Positions 23,701-35,137 of a stretch of DNA of 64,000 bases are shown piece after piece. The stretch is from Amblyomma americanum (lineage: Eukaryota; Arthropoda; Arachnida; Ixodida; Ixodidae). The notes beneath the pieces are model-generated. The model saw nothing but the letters and a program-made list of their open reading frames with translations. It was not told the origin of the DNA and did not search any database. The translations under genes were made by a program, and so were the position numbers. The stretch is from positions 164,241,183-164,305,182 of the forward strand of contig NC_135500.1 of assembly GCF_052857255.1 (NCBI RefSeq), given 5' to 3'. Positions within the stretch are counted from its first letter, which is position 1. Each line of letters starts with the position of its first letter.

Positions 23701-26700
23701 AAATAGGCAATTATGCATTTCCCACCACCAACCATTCTACTGTTTGCTGACCATTTAGAATAGCGTTCAAGACTTAGTTATTTGTTCGGCACCCTGTTAG
23801 ATCCGTCTCACTGCACTTGAATAGAAAACAAAATCACAGGTGATTATACGATTTGATAGGAGAAATCTACTTTGGCAGTATTTGTTGTACATTTCACGCT
23901 TCCATTTATCGCCCTCCCACAGCGTCTTTGAATTGGGTTTTGCCGTCGCTTCTGTGGGCGTGGCAGCTGCTGAATGGGGTTATACTGCTAGCATAGTGAA
24001 GATCTCATTCACAATTCGCATTGGAGTACGCTTATTCGGAACGCCTTGGGCGTGCAAGATCGGCCACTCTTCAAGCATGCTGGATTTTCCCTGAGTTAGT
24101 CGCTGCGCAAATAAAGAGAAAACATTGCTCTCGACGAAAACAAAACTCATCACTTCATCCCACTAGCTAAATGCTTCTACACAAGCTCCGGATACTTTAA
24201 ACTAGCCCACCTTGTTTCACCCTTCCTTAATCCTTCGTTAAGAAGTGCACGGCGACTCTCAAATTAAGTTAGCGCTAGACACGCGCTCCTCCAGCCTAGC
24301 TGCTGGAGCTTCTAATTTAGTTCTCCTCTCGTTAGTGCATCCGCCAGAGGTGTCTTGAGCAGTTTTAATGTTTGAACTCTCGGTGCTCTCTCTTCTCCTG
24401 TTATAGGCTTTTTTATTCTCCGGGGCTAAACAAAATTTCGCGACGTAAAGACGCGTGAGCGAGGCTTCGGCGCTCTCGGAAACGACTCGGTGGCGTTCAT
24501 AGCCGTCGTTGTCGGAATGCAAACAAAGTCCAGAGCTCTCTGCGGGCCCCAGCAAGTCGGCAGAAAGGCAGCTACGGCAAACAAGCGAGAAAGCGGGAAC
24601 AGCCGAAGCAGGCAGGGAGGCTGCCGGGCCAGGAAGAACAAGGTGAGAACTCCGCCCAGTCAAGCACTCAGCAAACAGCGCTTCGCTTGGAGTTTTCAGC
24701 CATCCGCGTTTGTTGTCGCCACTTCAAATGGTTATGCAGTTGCGCTTGTTTTTTTTTCCACCATCCCCTTCTCCTCGAGCGAAGAAATCTGGGTAACTGC
24801 CGTGGGCGCAACAGGGACTTGAACTCAAGAATCGTATGCGCAGCGCTTCTGCACCGCAATCTAGTTTTATTCTCACTTCTTTCGCTCTCTTTTTCCTTTT
24901 TCGCGAAGTTCTTAGCCTTAGTGTATCGGTTTTCATCTTTTTTTTCTTCATTTCCTTAAGCTTCTTTAAAAACGCAATCACAGCTCTCGTCCCCCCCCCC
25001 CCCCCCTCTCTTTTTCCAAGTTCTTTTGTTTTCGCTGAAGTGTACCCGTAGTTGTCCCTCGCTCAGTTCAAAACAGAAGAAAGAAGAGTGAAATGAAAGT
25101 GGAATTGTGTTGATTTTGTTTCCTCATTATCTGCGTCTTATTATGCCCGCGTCCGACAACTTGATTGCCCACGTCCTCCTGAGGTAATTGCGCGCCATTA
25201 CGGATTCGCATTTTAATTGTCACTTTTCTTGTCGCTCGATGATAACCATCAGTGCGGCGCCGTCACGCCTGGACTGCTCCGCCGTATTTGGGAACCTTGG
25301 CGCACGCCAGGGAGTGGCTTTTACTTTAACGAGCCGCGAGCCCAATAACGACCCTCCCTAAGCTGGGGCGCTCGGCACACCAAAGTCCACCCCTAACGCT
25401 CCTAACGCCACCCCTTCCGCCTCATATGCTTCCACGGAGCTGTGTGCTCAGAAAGACGTATCGTTACACATAAAATCGCGCCGACAGGTTATGTATTTTT
25501 TAGACTGCCGCGAGTAATTATTGTCTTCTCAGACCAAGACTGGTCCCAAAGCAGCACCTTAATAATGACGGCAAGCGCGCTTTATTTTTTATGCCACCTG
25601 AACGTTATTGTTTTTTTTTCGAAGCATTTGAGCCGTAAAGGGCAAACATACTACCCCGTATAAACACTGCTAATTTTTATATTGCGTAGTCTTTCACTAC
25701 ATGAGGGGCTTATAAAAGTTGCCATAACAGTGACGTTACACTCATTTTTATTGTTCGTGGGCGTAAGGCTGAAATTTTGCTTTCCGGAGGTTTTCAGGTG
25801 GTATATGCGCACGTCGAATTTTTTTTCTCCCGTGCGTTCGTTTAGATTGCCTTCACAACAAGATATGTGGTTTCGTCGGACGCCCCAGGATGCTGTCAAA
25901 AGTTTTATATTTTGCTACAAAAAACTCTGCGTAAGTGTACCTCCGCCACACGTGTAATCTTGAAAAAGGTTGTTTCCCAGCAGTTTAAGCGAGCTGGAAT
26001 GGTGCGAAACCTTCATGCATATATTTAAGCCGGATTAAAAGCATATTCTAACATTCCTAGTGGACACGACGAATTTAGCTTTCCTTCAATCTTCTTTCTT
26101 GTCTGGTCAATCTATTGCTTTCATTATGCGAAGGGTAGTCACCAGGCAATAATTTGAGGGCCATTCAAGTAGTGTGATAGTAGTCGCACCTATAGCAGTA
26201 TGTGTAAGGGAATATGCTAAGGGTTTCCTAACGTGCATGTTTACTGTAACAGTAGCAATAAAATAGTCACATGACCCGTGAATAATGTAACCAAAGAAAA
26301 TAGTTCCTGTGGCTTGACTGCGTTACGACGTTAATTTATGCCGACGATGAATAGAAGTCCCACGCCTACAAGTTAGAGCCCCAAGACAAGTTTCGATAGG
26401 AGTGATAGAGTTGTAAGTAAAGCCCTGGAACTACACACACCACACATCAAGTAACGCAGAATTCGATTCCTAGAATGCTGCATTTTCTTTAATGCAATAT
26501 CAAGCCAAAACAACGAACAACAATTGATGCAACATTAACTTTCACGTCCTATTTGTGTAAGCCCAGCCCGATTAACTAGACCCTCTTGGCTCCATTGAAC
26601 TGTGTGCCATCTCGTTCTTGTGCACCATAATTTACCTTAGGAGAAAAAGTGGGGCAACCTTCTAGCGAGTTTCTTAAAGAGAACCTGACCCACCACGGGC

Positions 26701-27166
26701 ACTCCGGGAAGCGGACATTTCGTACCTGCATCTACTTGTGCTGGGCCGAAGATGTGGATTTTGTCCGGGAATAATATCTGCGTCTCGATACGGTGGCTAA
26801 ATCTACGCACCCTAGCTGCGATGCTTTCCACTCTGTGCTGGCTAAAATATTATAACCGAGTGTTTTTCACTTCTTTAACAAATTAAACACAGGTAGCTGT
26901 TTGGCATTAGGTTCTTAAAAAATTCGCAAACCGTTTCAGTGAGGTCTGCCCCAATAATAGTCCTATCTTTACAACTGAATTCGCATTATCGGCTTAATAC
27001 AAGCCAAGAAACCTACGAAGTCATCGTTTCGCGGCGTTCCCGCTCTGAACAAAGTGCAGTGTTGACCCTAATTCCTATCGTCTCGGTGAGTGCACGATCT
27101 CTTCGTTGTGTTCCCACCCCTTTATTACGAGACCTAACAAGGCGCGTCATACGTGTGTCAAAATAT
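23701..27166. other. Noncoding DNA, no gene recognised
   Basis: A moderately GC-rich patch at 24260-24860 opens frames on both strands without domains. A C-run lies at 24991-25006. The interval 25140-25440 is GC-richer and looks less decayed than its surroundings, but no motif identifies it. 26637-26831 is open on the minus strand without a recognisable product. Confidence 0.45.
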
Positions 27167-27541
27167 TGCCGCGAATATATGCAGTGTTTGTTCGTTTTTC
27201 AAAGCTGCCGCCACACCACTTCATCGCTCTGTTTGCGACGCAAGACGCGACTAGATTTATGTCGATTGATCGCAGCCAGGCAGAGCTGATTCTACGTTGT
27301 TCAGGAATGTTCTAGTAACTTTGTGCTCTTTATCTCGAAAGTTCGCTATCACCTTTAAATTGAGCATGGCCGACAGCGGCGGGCATTCTATTCGACGACC
27401 GCCGAGCACGCTTGTCGCTTCGCCGCCGCCGAGTGATTCAGTCCATTTTGGGTGCAAGTCAGCCCAATAAACAGTTTTCTTTTAGAAGACCCTTTCGTCC
27501 GTCTACATCGCTGCTTCGACTGCCGTCACCACTACGTGACA
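27167..27541 (+). repeat. 5' LTR of gypsy element
   Basis: Starts TGCCGCGAATAT and ends ACGTGACA, so it has the TG...CA ends. An AATAAA signal is at 27466-27471. Comparison with the 3' LTR by eye gives 20 substitutions and no indels over 375 positions (about 5%). Confidence 0.97.
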
Positions 27542-27568
27542 ACTGATGGAGATGCGGGGTAGCCTTCC

Positions 27569-28043
27569 ATGTTCCGGACGCCCCCTTCAAGTCGTGAAGC
27601 CAGCCCTCAGCGCTTCGCACCCGAGGACGAGCCAGCAGATCAGCGAGCCAGCCGACGTCTCCAGGGAGAGGAGCCTGAGTTCGGGAAACTGCCGGACCGC
27701 ACCAGACAGCGAAAAGACCCTGCTACGAGCACCGCAACCTCACCGAAGATGTCGACACCGATCATACTGCTGCAGCTGCGGGTGCCGCCAACTTTCAGTA
27801 GATCCCTAGACAAAGACCCCGAAGAATGGTTGGATTAATTTGAGCGCGTGGCGTCATTCGGCAAGTGGGATGATGCGGCAAAAATCCGACACGTATTTTT
27901 CTCATTGGGTGGCTCCGTACGCACGTGGTACGAAAACTACGAATCGTCCCTTACGACATGAGAGCTATTCAAGAGAGAACTATTCAAGGTATTCACCAGT
28001 GTCGTGAGGAAAGAAACAGCCGAACGACTCCTCGAGTTGTTCT
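27569..28043 (+). pseudogene. gag remnant of gypsy element
   Basis: A proline/arginine-rich leader runs from 27569 to a TAA at 27836-27838. The same frame then continues with 'FERVASFGKWDDAAKIRHVF', the tryptophan-containing capsid-like motif of gypsy Gag. A stop near 27959 and another near 28042 end it. No zinc-knuckle (CCHC) or protease motif (D-T/S-G) was found before RT begins, consistent with an internal deletion. Confidence 0.8.
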
Positions 28044-28341
28044 AGTGAGAAAGAAACCGGTTGTTCAAGTGAGAAAGAAAGACAGCGCACTTCGATTCTG
28101 CGTGCATTACCGCCGCTTGAACAACATAACAAAGAAGGACGTCTACCCCTTCCTCCGCATCGACGACACACTGGACCGCCTCTGCAACGCCAAATATTTC
28201 TCATCGATGGACCTCAAGAGCGGCTACTGGCAAATTGAGGTCGACGAAAAAGATCGCGAGAACACAGCATTCATCACTCCGGATGGGCTGTTTGAGTTCA
28301 AGGTGATGCCTTTTTGTCTCTGTTCCGCACCAGCGATGTTC
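28019..28341 (+). pseudogene. Gypsy reverse transcriptase, first fragment
   Basis: Encodes the RT fingers and palm up to just past motif B: 'YRRLNNITKKDVYP', then the motif A block 'FSSMDLKSGYWQ' with its catalytic Asp at 28210-28212, and '[10 protein letters not shown]'. A loss of one base around 28338-28341 throws the frame off and produces a stop at 28348-28350. A duplicated 'gtgagaaagaaa' word at 28045 and 28069 marks the junction of the upstream deletion. Confidence 0.93.
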
Positions 28342-29267
28342 AGCGAGTAATGGATACAGTGCTGGCAGGCCTGAAGTGGCAAATTTGTCTGGTATATTTG
28401 GATGACGTCGTTGTCTCCGCCTCGAACTTTGAAGAGCACCTCAAAAGACTTCGAACAGTACTAGACGCCATCAAGTCGTCTGGCCTGACTATGAAGGCAG
28501 AGAAGTGCCACTTTGCCTACGAAGACCTACTGTTTCTAGGCCACATCATTAACAAGGAGGGAGTACGCCCGGACCCGCAGAAAACAGCCGCTATTGAACA
28601 GTTTCCACCGCCGGCCGAAAAGAAAGCAGTGCGCAGATTTCTCGGACTGTGCATATATTGCCGACGATTTGTGAAAAACTTTTCGCGCATCGTCGAGCCC
28701 CTGACCCAACTGACGAAAACAGACATGCCGTTTAAATGGGAAGCGCCGCAAGCAGAAGCCTTCAAGGAACTTCAGCGTCGATTACAGTCCTCACCGATCC
28801 TCGCGCATTTTGATGAAAACGCTGATACTGAAGTTCATACCGACACAAGCAGCGTGGGCCTTGGTGCCATGGTCGTTCAAAAAAGCGACAGGCTGGAGAA
28901 GGTCATGGCATACGCTCGCCGTTCCCTTTCCAAGGCCGAGGCTTACTATTCGAGAACTGAAAAGGAGTGCCTTGCCATTATCTGGGCCTCGTCAAAAATC
29001 CGCCCCTATCTGTACGGACGACTATTCAAGGTGGTCAGCGATCACCACGCGCTGTGCTGGCTCGCAAATTTGAAGGACCCCTCTGGCCGAGTCGCTCGAT
29101 GGAGTCTGCGTCTTCAGGAGTTTGACGTCACCGTCGTTTACAAATCCGGACGCAAGCACTTTGACGCCGAATGCCTCTCACGAGCCCCTGTAGATACACC
29201 GCCACCGGACGACGATGAGGACGCCCTCCTGGGACCCATCACCCCCAGCTCTTTTGCCCAGCAGTAA
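28342..29267 (+). pseudogene. Gypsy RT C-terminal part plus RNase H
   Basis: Continues RT in the next frame with the catalytic 'VYLDDVVV' (YLDD codons at 28395-28406), connection domain '[16 protein letters not shown]', and RNase H with the acidic residues in '[11 protein letters not shown]', 'EKECLAI' and 'SDHHAL'. It ends at a TAA at 29265-29267; the frame resumes in phase beyond it with a further stop near 29300. The motifs are intact, so this is the best-preserved stretch of the element. Confidence 0.95.
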
Positions 29268-29300
29268 CGCTCGGACCCCGACCAAAAACGCCTCATCGAG

Positions 29301-29720
29301 TAACTGGAAGGCCAGGTTTCGTCACCCCCCACTTTATTCAAGCGAGGACTGTCTTCCTTCTGTGTGCAGAATGAGGTACTCGTGAAGAAGAACTTTGCAG
29401 CGAGCAAAACAGCCTACCTCCTTGTTGTACCTGCTTGTCTCCGCGAAGAAGTTCTACAGGCTTCACACGACGAGCCGACAGCTGGACATCTCGGGTTTAC
29501 TCGCACCCTCCGCCGCATTCAAGACAAGTATTACTGGCCCCGACTGTCTGCCGATGTCGCACACTATGTGAAATCCTGCCGAGATTGTCAGCGACGAAAG
29601 ACCCCTCCCACTCGACCAGCAGGATTTCTGAACCCCATTGAACCTCACGCAAGGCCCTTTCAGCAGATCGGCATGGACTTGCTTGGCCCTTTTCCAACGT
29701 CAACATCTGGAAATAAGTGA
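29301..29720 (+). pseudogene. Gypsy integrase N-terminal zinc finger and core start
   Basis: In phase with the RT/RNase H fragment. Shows the HHCC finger ('SHDEPTAGHLG' and 'KSCRDCQ') and then the first core motif 'GMDLLGPFP' with a catalytic Asp. A TGA stop at 29718-29720 interrupts it. The frame continues with 'KATDYLTRYTEAKAL' up to about 29855, where the sequence is cut. Confidence 0.93.
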
Positions 29721-30455
29721 ATCATCAAAGCGACCGACTACCTGACCCGCTACACCGAGGCGAAAGCCCTACCAAACGAAACAGCAGCAGAAGTCGCCAA
29801 ATTTTTCGTGGAATGCATTCTTCTTCGACACGGCGCCCCCGATGCGCTCATCACCAACCAGCCACCGGAGGACAACTGCATACCATCCGCAGACCAACGG
29901 ACTGACCGAGAGCCTGAACAAAACCATCACCGATATACTCGCCATGTATTTCGATACCGAAAGTAAAACCTGGGATGTCATCCTGCCTTACGTCGTCTTC
30001 GCCTACAACACCGCAGTGCAGGAGACCACCCAAATTACGCCTTTTAGGCTCGTCCATGCAGCGAGGCCACGAACACGCTAAACGCCATGCTGCCCAACGT
30101 TACAGAAGAAGAGAACGTCGACGTTGCCGCCTACCCTCAACGCGCAGAAGAAGCTCGAAGGCTTGTCCGATTACGGATCAAAGATCAGCAGCGGTCCGAC
30201 GCCAGACGCTACAACCTACGAAGACGCAACGCGGAATACAAGCCAGGACATCTATTCTGGGTGTGGTCGCCCATTCGCCGCCGTGGATTGAGTGAAAAGC
30301 TTTTGCGCCGCTATTTCGGCCCGTACAAGGTTCTTCGTCGGCTAGGTGAACTGGATTATGAAGTCATTCCTGACGCAATGGCTGCATCCCAGCGACGCCG
30401 TGTACGACCAGACGTTTTCCATGTAGTCCGTCTGAAGCCGTATTATGTGCGCTAA
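29721..30455 (+). pseudogene. Gypsy integrase core end and GPY/F C-terminal domain
   Basis: After 'DALITN' (about 29850) the sequence jumps directly to 'HRRTTAYHPQTNGLTE' in a new frame. The segment that should carry the second catalytic Asp is therefore deleted, while the catalytic Glu remains. That frame stops at 30079-30081. A further shift leads into 30087-30455, which ends with the module 'RRYFGPYKVLRRLGELDYEV' (GPY/F motif) and 'VFHVVRLKPYYVR'. No envelope gene follows; the polypurine tract and LTR come about 100 bases later. Confidence 0.92.
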
Positions 30456-30550
30456 AGGCCGCTGCATATCCATGCTCTATTATCGCAAGATTCGTTTTTT
30501 TCTCTTACTAGTCGCATTATTTGTTTAATGCATCGGGTCAATGCTTCTTT

Positions 30551-30563
30551 GAGAGGGGAGTAA
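30551..30563 (+). other. Polypurine tract
   Basis: The purine run GAGAGGGGAG plus TAA directly abuts the 3' LTR, the usual place for the plus-strand primer of an LTR retrotransposon. Confidence 0.85.
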
Positions 30564-30938
30564 TGCCGCGAATATTTGCAGTGTTTGTTCGTTTTTCAAA
30601 GCTGCCGCAACACCACTTTATCGCTTTGTTTGCGACGCAAGACGCGACTAGATTTATCTCGATTGATCGCAGCCAGGCAGAGCTGATTCTACGTTGTTCC
30701 GGAATGTTCTTGTAACTTTGCGCTCTTTATCTCGAAAGTTCGCTATCAGCTTTAAATTGAGCACGGCCGACAGCGTCGGGCATTCTGTTCGACGACCGCC
30801 GAGCACCCTCGTCGCTTCGCAGCCGCCGAGTGATTCAGTCAATTTTGGGTGCAAGCCAGCCCAATAAACAGCTTTCTTTTAGAAGACCCTTTTGTCCGTC
30901 TTCATCGCTGCTTCGACTGCCGTCACCACTACGTGACA
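30564..30938 (+). repeat. 3' LTR of gypsy element
   Basis: 375 bp, same ends as the 5' LTR (TGCCGCG...GTGACA). AATAAA is at 30863-30868. Confidence 0.97.
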
Positions 30939-31426
30939 GTATAACGGCTGTCAACGTTAAAAATACGACTTTTGGAATCATGTTAAAAATGTGTGGCAAT
31001 AATAATGCTTATTTGTCCGACCGTACTCACGTAGTTAATATAAGCTTTGCCACAGTAGACGGGCGTGCTTTTTCCAATCTCGAGAGAAGGACATAATTAT
31101 ATACAAGTGACTGCTAGAACTGTTCGGGACTTAGTGATAGATAATGATTAGCAGTTTCCTGTATGCGCTCTATCCACGTGCGAAACGAGGCTAAATGTCA
31201 AGCCCCCTGTGCTTCCTGTCAAAGAGCGCTCAAATAAATATAAACCAATAAACAAACACTTCTTCAAACGCTCAGTACAACGCCTCGGCACACAGCACAC
31301 GTTTCTGACGGCAAAGAATGACGCCCGGCGGTCGCCTTCGCGGCCACTGTCAGGAGACCCTCAGCCAACAATTCCTATTCGGATTTAGTTCTCGTCGAAT
31401 CCATCTCTCCCGCTCACCGTCGAAAA

Positions 31427-31457
31427 GGGGGGGGGGGGGGCGGGGAGGGGGGGGGGG
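31427..31457 (+). repeat. G-run
   Basis: Fourteen consecutive G, then C, then further G-runs split by a single A. It fits the simple G-quadruplex pattern on the plus strand. Confidence 0.9.
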
Positions 31458-31726
31458 TTGCAGCAATGAGTTTGGCGTTATGCAACACACCTCGTTTCTG
31501 CTCTGTCGAGCGTCTTCTCGCAGCCGTCTGACTGCGGATAACTTGTCACTCGCACCTGGCAGTGCGTGCGGTGCGCGCAAGGAGAGGAGGAGAACCGCGC
31601 GTCGAACCCGACCGCGCTGTGGGCCCTCTATGCTCGAGTGCGCAGTCGTCCGGACTAACCCACCGCAAACCTGAACGTGGCTGCCTCGTTAGCATGCCGA
31701 TGTGCTCGACTTTTAGCCTCTCCAAT

Positions 31727-31744
31727 CTCTCTCTCTCTCTCTCT
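31727..31744. repeat. (CT)n microsatellite
   Basis: Uninterrupted CT dinucleotide repeat, nine units. Confidence 0.9.
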
Positions 31745-34181
31745 CACGCACGCACTGTCGTTGCCTTTCCATCGCCAAACCAACGTCGGTTTCAACTGAG
31801 CAACGCTCGCAGGGAATCCGAATGGCGCAGCACTCTAATGCGGTGGGAGGTTGCGGTGTGCATTATTTCGCTGCCGCTTTTCGTGGACTCGAAGTCCCCT
31901 CGGGCTGAACGAAGAGGCACAGGGTGTAATAATAGAAAGAGAATGAAAGTAGGTTGAGGGAATAGCGGGAGAGCTGACTGTCTTGTATATGTTGGCACAG
32001 AGGGTTTAGGTAGGTCAGTTGCAGGAAGATAGAGGGAGCATTTGTTTCCCGCGTGTTTCAGAAAGCGACTTCTGTCCACGCTTATTTGTGTTTGCACTGT
32101 GACGATGTTTCTTCTACGACAGGTCTTAACTCACCTGTGCGCGACGTTTCAGTGGTTACAACGATTTGTAGCCGTATGGCTACCCTCAGGTGGATGCTAT
32201 TGTGTAATTTCTCCATAGTTGAAGTTTTGCTCAACATAGAAGGTTTCCCTCGAATAGGTTTTATGAAGGGTATTCTTCCCACCTGACGGCATCTAAGTGC
32301 GCTTAGCAAAGCTAACTGCCTTTGGGATTCCCTTGTGCTTTTGTCTAGACTATCTTTCCTGCTTTGTATAGTGGAAAAAATAAACTGCATGCTAGTATAG
32401 AAACGATTGCCTAAATGCACTTTCACAATACATCGGGAACTTTAATGCAAGTTTACTTTTAAGAAGAAAAAAAACAATGCTTTGACGGAGTTAACTGCAA
32501 TGTTTCATCCATCTGTTAACATGAGAGTAATGATGTGCATAAAGCGATGACTTCAGGACGATGCGGCAACGCCAGGATGTAAGAAAATTCTGAACAAATA
32601 GAAAGCTCCGCTAGTATTCACTCCGTCGACAAGGGAAGCAGCATGTGCTGCAGCGTGGCGTCAACACACGTTACAAAACGTAGACTATATGGCACAGACT
32701 TAGTTTTCCGAGAGAGGAATTAGCCTGCCTGATGAAAAAGTAACTGTTTCTGGTTCCTGATGTCGTCGAAAGCATGGCCAGGTTAATTAGGAATTTTTTT
32801 TATACAGTTCTGCTCGCGGTTAGTCATTGGCTCAAGGACCACTGTTAAACTTGAGCTTACCAGTGGCGCATAAGATGATTAGAATCAAGTGGATTGGCAT
32901 GAACCGAGCTGTTAAATTATATTCACCCCTGACACAAATGCACCATGGCCCATTGTACATAACAGTATACATGCCGATAGGAAATAAATGACGTGTGTTT
33001 CACATTACCAAACAAATAGAATAGCTTTCTTTGTGCGTCTACAGAGTACTTATAAGAAAATGTTCTCTATTAAAATGGCAAGCGGCGCTTGAAATCGCTC
33101 AGGCATGCTTTAAAATTTCTGCTCGCGCCTACCCATTGTTGTCTATTGTTCTTAAAATGCAAGTTAAATACGTGAATTTTGCTTAGGAGTTCTTCAAGGA
33201 CGAAGATGTAATACTTCAAACCTCGGAGGCTGAAGTTTTAAGCAGCACGAAAAAATTTGCACAATTCTTCAAAATCTTTAAAAATGGTAGTTTCTTGTTT
33301 TATATATGCAGTCCTGAGGGAAACATGCAAAGGTCTGCAAACAACAAAACAAGTTTGCTCTGAACCTTCTACATACGTTACAGTTTCTGTCATATGACCT
33401 CTGGAAAGATATATTACAGAAACTCCTTAATTTTTGCATTGTCCCTTTCAATCGTTTTACACTTGGTTACATCTCCACGTGTATGTTGTGCGCTATGTAA
33501 CGTTTCCTCAAAAAAAAAATATTAAATTTCTCCTCATATCGTTGCACGGTGAATATTTCAAATATTTCACTTAGCTCGAGCTGAGCTAGATAAAGAGAGC
33601 AGCGATATGACCGAAATTTCTCTTCTCACCCAGCTAATGACGTGCCCTACGCAGGAAACCAAGGAATGAAGGAGAAACTAACAGAAACACTTGGAACCTT
33701 CTTAACCACAATCTTAAACAAACTGCGCTATAATTTGGAAGTTCTTCCGTCGGCAAATATTCCGAAAGTCCCACAAAAGTTTAGAGTCGGCCCACTTCAG
33801 CAATGGTTTAAGATAGATTATTGGGGAGTAGTGTAAATTAATGGGTGAAGTAAGTTAAATTAGTGTGGATTGGTGTGTGAATTATTATTGATTATTAAGA
33901 TTGGTGGGTAAATTAACATGTATTAGTCGGTCTGGATAGTATAATCCCATATGACAATCCAATGCAAGGTACTCGAACACATTAGCCCTCCAATTTTCAA
34001 ATTTGCCGTTGCTGAAGACGTCATGACCCTCTTGGTCAATCAGGAAATTTCGATGCGGAGAAACCTAGTGGTTTTTATAAGACGATAACCTAAGTGGCAT
34101 TGCATTATTATTCCGTGAAGCCTCAACCCAACAGTCCATGAGGTTTCCATAACCGCTTACTTGTAGCGAATACGGACCCAC

Positions 34182-34331
34182 CTGTGAGTATAAGTTGTCC
34201 AACTGTGACGCTCTGCGACACGGCGCCCGTGAGGCGATGGCGCGTCTGGCAGCGATATGTGCGAAAACCGTCCTGCTGGTCCGTCTCCCGGATGAGCAGC
34301 TCACCAGTCGGCAGCACCGCGTACTTGGAGC
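34182..34331 (-). CDS. Dscam-like immunoglobulin half-domain exon
   Basis: Single internal exon of 150 bp, minus strand. The acceptor is a pyrimidine-rich tract ending 'cttcttcgcag' just upstream (34332 and above) and the donor is 'gtgggt' at 34181 downward. Starting with two bases of a split codon it encodes 'SKYAVLPTGELLIRETDQQD', then 'GFRTYRCQTRHRLTGAVSQS' and 'VTVGQLILT', and ends with one base of the next codon, so both splice phases are 1. The 'LPTGELLIR' strand, the 'D..G...Y.C' F-strand signature with the disulfide cysteine, and 'HRLTG' followed by a G-strand match the constant half-domain encoded by exon 5 of insect Dscam1 (C-terminal half of Ig2). Dscam proteins are homophilic neuronal and immune receptors at the cell surface. 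Chelicerates carry several Dscam and short-Dscam genes, and I cannot say which one this is. No partner exon was recognised within 34 kb on one side or 29 kb on the other. Confidence 0.82.
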
Positions 34332-34811
34332 CTGCGAAGAAGATTAAGTCAGTTCGCTGCTAAATATACGGGCGCATATGTGCACGTGCGCGTCTTAAAC
34401 ACACTTTTTACACCAGATATTCCGCACATCTTTCAATTTTTTTTCTTTCTTGGCTTACGTCACAATCTACAGAATGTTCATGAAGAGATTACCATAGACT
34501 CACAGAGACAAAACCATGAGGACAGTCAATTATTCGCTACAAAAGTGTTTTGTTTCGGTCAAATAGTTTGTTATTTACAATGACAATGACGCGGAGTGCA
34601 GGAAGAAACAAAGATTTTAATTTGTACGTTTTCAAGAAAAGAAGCCGGTAGGGAAGAAAGCGAAGAACGTATCCATGAAACTCGGCACTTCGACATCTCG
34701 TACCTTGGTTCACAAGTTGCCTTCCTGTAGGAGCACAATTGCCTTACATAAAAGCACGCTTTACAGGCAGAAATGCATGTTCCTAAACTGGAAGCGGCAC
34801 ATGCCGCTCGA

Positions 34812-35125
34812 CCCGCCGCGGTGGCTCATTGGTTAGGGCGCTCGACTACTGATCCGGAGTTCCCGGGTTCGAACCCGACCGCAGCGGCTGCGTTTTTATG
34901 GAGGAAAAACGCTAAGGCGCCCGTGTGCTGTGCGATGTCAGTGCACGCTAAAGATCCCCAGGTGGTCGAAGTTATTCAGGAGCCCTCCAATACGGCACCT
35001 CTTCTTCCTTTCTTCTTTCACTCCCTCCTTTATCCCTTCCCTTACGGCGCGGTTCAGGTGTCCAACGATATATGAGACAGATACCGCGCCATTTTCTTTC
35101 CCCCAAAACCAATTATTATTATTAT
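34812..35125 (+). mobile_element. Full-length Ruka-like tRNA-derived SINE
   Basis: 314 bp flanked by a perfect 12-base target-site duplication CATGCCGCTCGA (34800-34811 and 35126-35137). The tRNA-like head has an A box 'tggctcattgg' at 34822-34832 and a B box GGTTCGAACCC at 34866-34876, so a Pol III internal promoter is present. The body carries 'gatccccaggtggtcga', a pyrimidine-rich block and 'ggttcaggtgtccaacgata', and ends in an (ATT)n tail. It has no coding capacity and would need LINE machinery to move. The intact duplication points to a relatively recent insertion, about 470 bp upstream (in gene sense) of the Dscam-like exon. Confidence 0.95.
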
Positions 35126-35137
35126 CATGCCGCTCGA

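Larger units (their letters stand above)
27167..30938 (+). mobile_element. Dead Ty3/gypsy LTR retrotransposon
   Basis: A 3772-bp element with two 375-bp LTRs in direct orientation. The internal order is gag remnant, reverse transcriptase, RNase H, integrase zinc finger, integrase core and GPY/F C-terminus, which is the Ty3/gypsy order. It is short for a gypsy element because the protease and the start of RT are missing between about 28000 and 28060 and part of the integrase core is missing near 29855. Frames are broken by several stops and single-base shifts. The plus-strand primer site is probably the TGG-initial stretch at 27547, five bases after the LTR. A polypurine tract 'gagaggggag' lies at 30551-30560. 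The 4 bases outside are 'atat' (27163-27166) and 'gtat' (30939-30942), an imperfect match as a target duplication. Confidence 0.97.
30939..34181. other. Noncoding DNA between gypsy element and exon
   Basis: Contains a GC-rich patch (31300-31900) with a G-run and a (CT)n tract. The rest is AT-rich. 33820-33930 holds short degenerate direct repeats rich in 'ttaat' and 'gtgtg' words. No exon was recognised here, so on the minus strand this is presumed intron downstream of the exon at 34182-34331. Confidence 0.5.

Noticed and set aside
24259..24663. 134-codon open frame on the minus strand
   Set aside because: Sits in a GC-richer patch open on both strands and shows no domain.
26637..26831. Minus-strand open frame considered as a second Dscam-like exon
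   Set aside because: Lacks the Ig cysteine, tryptophan and D-x-G-x-Y-x-C signatures.
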